A stretch of 64,000 nt of DNA from Tremella fuciformis (lineage: Eukaryota > Basidiomycota > Tremellomycetes > Tremellales > Tremellaceae): assembly GCA_032768795.1 (NCBI GenBank), contig CP136497.1:746501-810500 (forward strand), in the 5' to 3' direction. Numbering within the stretch: position 1 is the first letter of the stretch; each line of letters opens with the position of its first letter. Below the pieces are notes generated by a model. The model ran no database searches and was not told where the DNA came from. It worked only from the letters and a program-made list of their open reading frames with translations. Shown piece after piece: positions 56,256 to 64,000 of the stretch. Made by a program: the position numbers and the translations under genes.

Positions 56256-57764
56256 GATACTAGACAACTCACGTGCAACGCTGAGTTGGGCAATATCATC
56301 TCAACTTCATGTAGGAACATCCTCGTGAACTATGTGACCTCTCTCAAGGCGGATTTTCGGGACCACATCCATTACTATCGGAGTCGTCCAAAGATTCAAT
56401 CGATCGGATCAAAGGCCTCTCTGCCACCTCGTTCAGCTTCAGGACCAATCGAATTTGCGAAACGGATGCAGATAGAGGAGCTGAACTCGTGCAAAGGATA
56501 TGCAACTAGTCCATTTCACGCCTGTTCATGTTTGAGCCTCTGCGGCGGGAAATAACGGTTGCTCTGGGATTGCACTCTCCCGACGCGCCGATTCTGTGGG
56601 ATATGCCCGCGCATTGTACTCTTGCATACTCGAGTGAGGAGAGTTTAGAACGAGGGGACCAGTACCAGCCGCGTTGCTATTGTTGCATGGTTTGAGCGAG
56701 CGAGACGGAAACAGAGGTTCGGGCCACAGAGGAGCTGATCAAGGAGAAACAGATGAAACACCAGCATCCGTGCCTAGCTACCCCTTGGCGATGGACAACA
56801 AAAAGCCTCGTTGCTGCTTCGAGCATCGACACATGAGCGGACGCAAGATGCATTTTGGAGCAAGTGCTATTCGGATGTCGTCAACTTCTCCTTGTCCCGA
56901 GCGACAGGATGCGTGAATTCCTCAAGTACCTTTCAGCAGCGGTGCGCAAGGCTTTGATGGTATGTTCAGCAGCCATCCCCTCCCGCCTCTAACTGACAAG
57001 CGACCGTGAAGGCGCTGGCCGGCGGGCATCTCGGCGCAGTACAAATCTGAGCAGCTGACGCTAAAGCAGACTCCCATGCTCTCAACGCTCATCAGCAAAC
57101 TCGGGAGCTGTCTGGTCCCCTTGGCAGCGGTCTGGCCTTTCCCGCGACTGGCCGGCTGTCACACACCATACGTCCCTTCCGCCAGTGTCTGGGGAACGGT
57201 CGTTTCCTCCCAACCTGAAGGAGCAAGAGTAAGGATTGTGCTGCAACATGCGATATGGTCGCGCCGATGTGAATTAGTCATCGTAATGCCGCGTCACACT
57301 ACTCGAGTAGCTGACGGAAGACGCACCGACCTACCGATTGCCGGTGCCTTGCAGGACTACAGTCATGGTTGACAGACATACCTGGACAAAATACGGCAAG
57401 CTGCTGCGCAGAGGGTGTGTGTGCATACCGCGCGGAGTCATAGCTGACAGGCAGAGAGCTAGTGCTTGTACGCACAAAGGGTACGATGGTGCACACACTC
57501 GCGATCCAGCGCTCGCCGCCGCAGTTCTGGCTCTTGTGTGAGTGATGGGGTTTCATGGGGCTGGAAGCTGAGAGCGAGCCGCCGAGCCTGTCGCACTGTC
57601 CACGTTCTTCGCCAAACCTCCTACCTCTATGCGCTACTGCATCTACCTCACTCTCATCTCAAAGATAGTGGGCGTGCAAGGATTCGACTAAGAAAGCGCC
57701 AACAATATGACTGCCCCTCTCGGTAACGGCTCCACCATCCCGCCCGCTTGCAGTCTAGGTCTGT
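56256..57764. other. Gene-poor interval before STE20
   Basis: 1.5 kb, the longest stretch here in which I support no gene. Open frames at 56286-56555, 56674-56916 and 57076-57372 have no recognisable motif, no linked splice pattern and no CaaX end. It may hold long 3' UTRs (DBP10 and STE20 converge on it), an unrecognised non-coding RNA or decayed DNA. Confidence 0.45.
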
Positions 57765-60146
57765 TTAAACTTCAGAAGCGGGGCAAGTCCCCTGACTGGA
57801 CAAGCCTTCTCCATGAATTGATGCTATGAACATTAGCCCTGTAGCAGCAAACCGTTTCTGCAACTGCCTCACCTTGAGTAATTCAGTCGACGTGGCGCGG
57901 AAAGCCACATCCACACAGAGACACACGCTGAGGAAATGCTTGAGGTCCTGACTGAGCTGCTCGGGGTTCTTGAGGGTCGGCGTGCCATTTGTGGCGATGA
58001 GGTACAGCGCCTTTAGGGGCTCTTCGTCGAGGTAAGGCGGTTCGTTCTCTATCATCTCGATGGCCATGATGCCCAGGGACCAAATGTCCACCTTCGCTCC
58101 GTACTCCTTTTGCTTGACAACTTCAGGTGCCATCCAGTATGGCGTGCCCACCATGGTGGCCCGCTTGGACTTTTGGTCGGTCAATTTGGCACAGAAGCCA
58201 AAGTCGGCTTGCCAATCAGCCCGGGACCGCTTGGAATCGGTGGCCCGACTCACTGATCTTGACCTCGCCCTGAGCGTTCATCAGCAGGTTATCCGACTTG
58301 ATATCCCGGTGTATGATAGACCGAGAGTGTAAATGCTGCAGGCCACGACATGTCTATCTGATTAGACAAGTACGCTCACATGGATAGGACTCACCTCAAG
58401 ACAGATCGCGGCGATCTGCTCCTCCTCCAATTTGTTGTTCTCGATGACATCGGTCAAGGCCCCGCCCTCCATGAACTCCATCACAACCCACAGCTCGCTG
58501 TTGCGGATGAGAAAAGCCTCAAGGAAGTTGACCACGTTCGGATGCTGCGACTCGCGCATGACTATGATCTCGTTGACAATGAGCTCTTTGCGTGGTTGTT
58601 GCGCCAAGTCCATCTGCTTGATTGCAACTTTCTTGCCGGTCGCGAGCGTCTTTGCCACAAAGACCATCCCGGAAGCGCTGACATCAGCGTCGCGCTTGCA
58701 GTCGTCAAGCAGCGCTCACCCCTGGCCCACTTTCTTGATCCTTGAGTAAAGCTGACTCGGGTCTTCATTGCTCACGACCGACCTCAGCTTCTCCATGATC
58801 TGCGCCTCGCTCATCGTGCTGATCCTGCGCTCGGGACGGCTCGACTGCGGGGGCTGAGTCTGAGCTGCAGGCGCCTGACTACGTTCGAGCGTGCTTGCAT
58901 CGGGTGGCGCCTGCGCACGCGGCTCGGTAGGTCGAGAAGGGCCAGAAGGTCGCGGTGGGGCAGGAGCTTTTCGGTCTGCCACAAGAGGGGGAGTCGGTGC
59001 TGAGGGGGACTAGATATCAGTATGCGACCGCAGCAGAACCTGGATCACTCACGGCATACTGTTGATTGTCTTGCCTGGGGGTGCGGGCGGCTAGCGGCTG
59101 CGTCTGCAAAGGTCTTGTAGGTCCTTGGGAGGGGATGGTCGCTGAGGGCGGAACAGTCCTCTCCTGTACCTGCTTGCCTGCCAGACCAACCCCTTCAAAC
59201 CTGGCTGCTGCGCTGGACGAAGCCCGCCCTGCAGGCGGGAGCGATGGGAGAGGTGCCGCTTGGTAGTCGCCCGGCTGGGCGCCAGCCTGCTGGCGGGTGT
59301 AGAACTCGAGCACATCAATGACGGCCTCGGGATTCCGAGCCGCTTCCTCCTTGGTGATGGCGGAGGAGGTGAGGAGTTTTGCCCACTGCGGCGGAAGGCC
59401 CTGTACATCAGCGAGGTCAAGGGCGTACCATAGACAGATACTCACGGTGAACCCTCCCGTGTCCGGATCGAAACCAACGTGTACTTGGTGTACAAAGTTG
59501 GTCGGCTCAGACACGCCCATGAGGGGGGACCGAGAGTAAATGTCCTCCATCCACCCGTACACCTCTTCATCGTTGCGGAAAGCAAAGTAGATGAGCTTGT
59601 CCTTTACCTCGAGCTCGATGCAGTACGGCTTGAGATCGACGCGCTGGACGTCGATGACCTCTGAGAGCTGGCAGACATATGCGGGAGACGAGGATTGCTG
59701 GACGTCAACTCGGCGCCCACAATGTCCGTCGCTACCATCCCGCATGCGGAGCACAGAGCTGCTACAGGCCTGAGGGGTCAAGAACTCACCTCGTTCTTGA
59801 ATATCTGCAGGTCCGAACTCCCAAGAACAAGCCAGCGCTTGCTCCACATGAAGCTCCGGAGGCCCTCCTCCTTGACGCTCGCCTGACCAGTCCTGACCGT
59901 GAGATTCATGGCTCGGGGGCGGTCGCCAATGCCTTTTGCTCCTGACGAGCCGCCCACAGGCCCACCAGGCTGGATCGTGGGGAAACCAGCGCCGTACGCT
60001 GTGGACGAGTACGCCGAATTAGGCGGCGGCCCCCGGAGAGAGTTGCCAGAGACGGATCGCTGGGACGGGATCGAGGTGGATGATGATTGGGCGCGCAGCG
60101 GGACTGGCGGCGCAGGCCGCGATGGGGTGAGAGAGGAGTAGGACAT
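57765..60146 (-). CDS. STE20: p21-activated kinase with PH domain (Ste20/Cla4 type)
   Basis: Read from the ATG at 60146 ([20 protein letters not shown]). The PH domain has [20 protein letters not shown] with [18 protein letters not shown], then [19 protein letters not shown] and [20 protein letters not shown]. The CRIB motif is [20 protein letters not shown], followed by [20 protein letters not shown]. After a Pro-rich linker the kinase has [93 protein letters not shown] and [19 protein letters not shown], all intact. The end is atypical, with TELLK followed by a splice to a short tail. PH plus CRIB fits the Cla4 subtype, to which the MAT-encoded Ste20 of Cryptococcus also belongs. It links Cdc42 to the MAPK cascade and polarity. 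Confidence 0.92.
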
Positions 60147-60604
60147 GACTGCAAAGAAGGGAGGAGAGCGTCAAAGGCGGGGCTAAAGGTATGGACTCGG
60201 GATGATGGGACGAGCGAGCAGGACAGGTCGGCGCGTGATGGCGACGTGACGCGTGGTGCGTTCTGACGCGAGGGGCGCCGTGGCTGTCGTGAGAGGTCTT
60301 GCGAGTCGAGCCTGGCCTCTCGTCGTCGCTTCGCAGACGGGGTATGCGTTGTTGACCTTGATTCTTTGTGATCCCAAATCGAAAGGTGGAGATGGAGTGA
60401 GTTAAAGGAGACGAGAAGGGGAACAGGATGCAGAGTGTCTGTGCGCGTGTGCACAATGAAAAACGCTCCGGCATTCCGTCACCAATGCTGGGTACATTAA
60501 ACCCTCCCTCATTTGCCTTACAACAGCTCTAAAGCCGGCTCATGCAAGTTGCTATGCAAGGTATAGAGTACAGCCAAGGTCCCAAAGAGTCCATGTACCA
60601 AAAA
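60147..60604. promoter_or_regulatory. STE20 upstream region and GT2 3' flank
   Basis: 458 bp. STE20 and the GT2 gene are in tandem on the minus strand, so this must hold the STE20 promoter and the GT2 terminator. I see no TATA box or TGAAAC element. Confidence 0.35.
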
Positions 60605-63600
60605 CTAGAACTGGAACAGCAGCACTGTCCGTCAGCAGGGTACACCTTTCCCGGAGGTCGGAGCTCACGCCATGGGTTGAGCACTATAGGATACAGGAAG
60701 TGACACCCTGCCTGCGTCATGATGGGTAGGATGGCGGTGAAGTTGGTTCTGCTGTCAGCGTCCAGTCCTGCTCACCGAAGAATCGGGGATCTGCTCACAT
60801 CCTGTAGCCGACAGGTACCAAGGGAGAGGCCATGAAAGCGACAGCGAGCATGATGACCCAGCTGAGGATCCACACATCCCAGAAGCGTTTCCACATGGCC
60901 GGCCACTCCTTGAAGAAGTGCGAGAGCTCGACCTCTTTGATCGTGGACGCCCACTGCATGTTGTACCCGACGAGATGCGCCACACTGGCCGTCAGCTCAA
61001 TCGTACTCACCAACGAAAAGCTGACAGTGCGTTGGACAGGTGCCAGCTCATACCGCAGAAGAAGAAGAAGAAAAAGATGATCCACTTGAAATTGCCCCAC
61101 AGGGCGTTGCCGAGCGAGTTGGTGTTGAGCCGGTACTGAAAGATGGCCGAGGAGACGTTGGACAAGCCGCAAAAGATGACGATACAGGTAAGGAACACCT
61201 GCCAGGATTGCAGGTAGAACAGGTCGATGACGTCGGAAAAGATGCCGACAAGGACCCAGTTGAGAAGCGAGAGGAGCATGGCACACGAGATGGCATAGTA
61301 GCTGTGGGGTCAGCTCCAATACCTGTCTGTTTGCGGAGGTCTCACGAGGAGATGTAAGCCAAGACCGAGATCTTCGAATGCAAGGGGATACCATCTGCCC
61401 AGACGAAGCGGTGGAAGAGCTCAGTGATGGGCCCTTTCTTGAACCACTGGCGGAGCGGATGGAACAAGAGCTCAGAGCAGCCGTAGCCGTACTTTTGCCA
61501 TCGGTTGAGCTGTCATTAGCCATCGCTTCTTCTGGGGCCTATAATGGGATACTCACCTCGTCGTCGCATGTCAACGAGACACCTTCCTGGAAACCACCGT
61601 TCGAGTACGACGCCCAACGCAGCGACCATCCTTTCATCTGGAGTCGGAGAGCCTGATCGAAGTCCTCCGAGACGTGCGTTTCGGACCAACACTTGGTTAG
61701 CCCGTCGTCCGGGTCCACGAATGCAGCGTCCTGGATGGCTTTCCAGCGCAAAAAGCTGACGTTCAGTTGGTGCCTTTCCCATCAAGCGCTAAACGTACGC
61801 ATTGTGTCCGACGAACGGTGCAACTTCACCGTTTGCCGCACAGAAAGAGATGGCCGAGTTGATACGCGTCGTGAATGAAGTGATACCATTCTCAAAGAAG
61901 TGCCCGACGACCTGCATCACAGCGGACTCGTGCTGGATGATGGCGATGTTCGGTGAGCTGGCAAATTCGCTGTACATCAGCCGGATTGGATATCTCACTT
62001 GAAGCCGAGACTGACCTGGCAGCGTCCAAGAAGCAATCTTCGGGCACCCGTGTGTCAGAGTCAATGATGAGGATGATCTCGCCGATGCGGATGTTCCCAG
62101 CAGCCCAAGCGATACCTTCGGACTCCTCTATCGCCTTGGCGAGGGCTTCGTCGTAGATCTCGTGCTCGTCTTCGTCTGTCCACTGCCACTTGGCCAGAGC
62201 ATCTGGATCGTCTGTAGGCGGCTCCGGTCGAAGCTCATCCATGATCTCCTCGACACGTAGTGAGAGCCGGTTCCCAAAGTTCATGTTGGACGCCTGAACA
62301 TCAGGGCCCTCTCCTCGCAACCTCGTGAAGACTCACCTTCTTGAAACGGCCCTTGCGGATGTACCCATCCGCGCCGTGCTTTGGCCTGGCTGTCCAGCCG
62401 ATGTTGTTCCGGTCATAGTACGCCTTTCGGATCTCCTGCTCCTCGACATCCCAGATTTGCATGCCGTCGTCGAAGACGAATATGTTGACCGAGCCACCTT
62501 GACGCTCGTACCTGCATGATCAGCAACGCCGATGAGCGCCGCGATTCTGACGTACGTAGTGATGGCCTTTTTGAGCGATTCCACGGTCGGGATGATCACA
62601 CCCTCCAGACCCTCCTTGTACACAGGCATCTGGATCGTGATGTGCGGCAGTCTGCCAGTCATCCTCTCCGGGTTCTTGCCAGAGTAGTAGGACGAGTTTT
62701 GGTGACAATGGGCAACAGGACCGAAGGCTTGCCACAAGTTACCGCAGACACAGATGGAGAAGAACTAGGCGTCAGCGAGGCGGGCTGTGGCTATCGCGGA
62801 GGGACTAACGATGGACAGCAGGTAACCGAACGGTGAGGTCGCCATGAGCGCCAGACGGGTCCAGCTGCCATCTAGCAGGGACTCCTTGATCAAATTGCCT
62901 GCAAGTAAGCCACTGCTTGTCATCGAGTTGCAGACTTACGCAAGCCGGAGCCGATGAATAGGAAAGTCAATATCATGGCGAGACCAGAGATGAGCGGAGC
63001 GTAAAGCATCACTGGACGGAGATCCCTCCTCTCCCACTCCAGCTCCTCGGCGCCCATGGCAGCTTCCTCCTTGTCGAGGTCCGGTGCTGCATCGCGATCG
63101 AGCCTCTTCTCCAAATTGACATCCTGATCCACCCAGCCTTCCTCTTCCTCCTCGTCCACCTTTTCCTCCTCCTCGAGTGCAGCCAGCTCCTGATGCCGCC
63201 CCGACCACACATATGAGATCATGCGCTGCTCGAGAGCCTCGGCGGAAGGAATGAGCGTCTCCACTTCGTCCGCCCATACGACCAGGCATGCCTCCTGCCG
63301 ACAAAAGGCGGCAAACTGATGTTTACGTGCACCGGCGAGATGGGACAGCTCGTCCAGGATCTGGATGCGGGTGTTGACGTCGAGAGTGATCTCGATGGCG
63401 TCGTCCGGGCACCGCGACATGATAGCCTGGACGACCTTGGAGGTGATCTTTATGGCCACCTCAGGATTCAACGTCCCTATGGCCGAATCCCACTCCTTGA
63501 CTCGTCGGGCCATCTCTCGCGCCCCTCTTCGCCCTGCCTTGGGCTGGGGGTACGTGCGCAACACCCGCTTCTTGATCCTGAGACTCAGCAGGTTGCTGCA

Positions 63601-64000
63601 TAGGGAAGGCGAACGTACCGGATGGAGACCAGGCCATCAAAGCGCGCATCTCTGAACCACCCAGAGCGCTCCCCGACATTCCAAAGGTGCCGCACCATCA
63701 TGTCATACCGGTCTCTCGGCAGACCATCCTCGCCAAACTCAGAATCAGAGTCGCTGACGCTGGCATCCGAGGTCGAGTCGAAGCTCCCCCGACTGCTCTC
63801 GCCGCCGGACCCCGACCCTTGCGAGCCAGAGTCCTGTGTCGAGGCCGACTTGACTGAATCGGTATCCGAGAGCTCCCAGGAGGCCCGGGACTTGACGTCC
63901 TCCTCTTCCTCTTGCTCTTCCACCTCTTTGAAGCTCTTCCGGGAGAACGTCTCGGTCGCCCGACGGGGCACGTGTCTGGCAGGGGTGCCGCTAGCGTTGG
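60605..64000 (-). CDS. GT2 polysaccharide synthase (hyphal-growth GT2 type), partial
   Basis: The N-terminus lies past the right edge; the frame is open through 63971 with no ATG. An acidic cytosolic region comes first, then KEWDSAIGTLNPEVAIKITS and a first helix LISGLAMILTFLFIGSGLR. The catalytic core has ITIQMPVYKEGLEGVIIPTV, VNIFVFDDGMQIWDVEEQEI, RPKHGADGYIRKGRFKKV, NMNFGNRLSLRVEEIMDEL, EIILIIDSDTRVPEDCFLDA (DxD) and RWASYSNGGFQEGVSLTCDD followed by E-L-N-R-W across an intron. At least five helices follow, for example VFLTCIVIFCGLSNVSSAIF and FWDVWILSWVIMLAVAFM. Two last introns give ITNFTAILPIMTQAGCHFLY and a stop at 60605. The pattern matches the fungal GT2 clade of Zymoseptoria GT2, which is needed for hyphae; the product is not established. 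Confidence 0.88.

Noticed and set aside
56286..56555. Open frame MGNIISTSCRN, possible extra DBP10 exon or gene
   Set aside because: No conserved motif and no splice pair that links it to DBP10 in frame.
1..64000. Search for CRISPR arrays, transposon ends, rRNA, tRNA and homeodomain genes
   Set aside because: None recognised by eye on either strand; a tRNA scan and a repeat search would be needed to exclude small or degraded copies.

Overview
The window is nuclear DNA from a basidiomycete fungus, most likely a tremellomycete. The evidence is very many short GT-AG introns (mostly 35-65 nt, often with a CTGAC/CTGAT branch-point-like motif just upstream of the acceptor), genes packed on both strands, a C2H2-containing Ste12, a chitin synthase fused to a myosin motor, and a CaaX-box lipopeptide pheromone gene close to an STE3 receptor. 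Splice sites were read by eye, so most exon limits are inferences. Gene ends that fit a protein family through to a stop codon are firmer than gene starts.

Left part (1-38.8 kb) is housekeeping: a partial STE24-like CaaX protease (-), SPIN90/Ldb17 (-), exosome RRP41 (+), an F-box protein (-), a UPF0390 small basic protein (+), phosphatidylserine decarboxylase (-), exosome RRP46 (+), mitochondrial amidotransferase subunit GatA (-), NST1 (+), ABP1 (-), CDC37 (+), adaptin-binding p34/AAGAB (-), an Srp1-like SR protein (-), a myosin-motor chitin synthase (+), MGS1/WRNIP1 (-), a protein of unknown family behind a TATA box and a promoter repeat array (+), and an APP1-like phosphatidate phosphatase (-).

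Right part (39-60 kb) reads as a pheromone/receptor mating-type (MAT) region. It holds a divergent STE12-like C2H2 factor (+), a single-pass membrane protein (-), a pheromone precursor carrying two CVIA copies in tandem (-), UBP6 (-), the STE3 pheromone receptor (+), a canonical STE12 (+), REI1 (-), DBP10 (+), a 1.5-kb gene-poor stretch, and a PH-CRIB-kinase PAK of the Ste20/Cla4 type (-). The last gene is a GT2 polysaccharide synthase (-) that runs off the right edge. No homeodomain (HD1/HD2) mating genes are visible.

The genes form a near-complete pheromone pathway. A lipopeptide precursor (44.3 kb) needs CaaX processing, to which the Ste24-like protease at the left edge could contribute. 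The STE3 GPCR (47.4 kb), a PAK kinase (57.8 kb) and one or two Ste12 factors (39.0 and 49.1 kb) would carry the response. The most unusual points are the two-copy pheromone precursor with an internal CaaX followed by Lys, the second diverged STE12-like gene in the same locus, and an octamer, CTATTGTT, upstream of both the pheromone gene and STE3.
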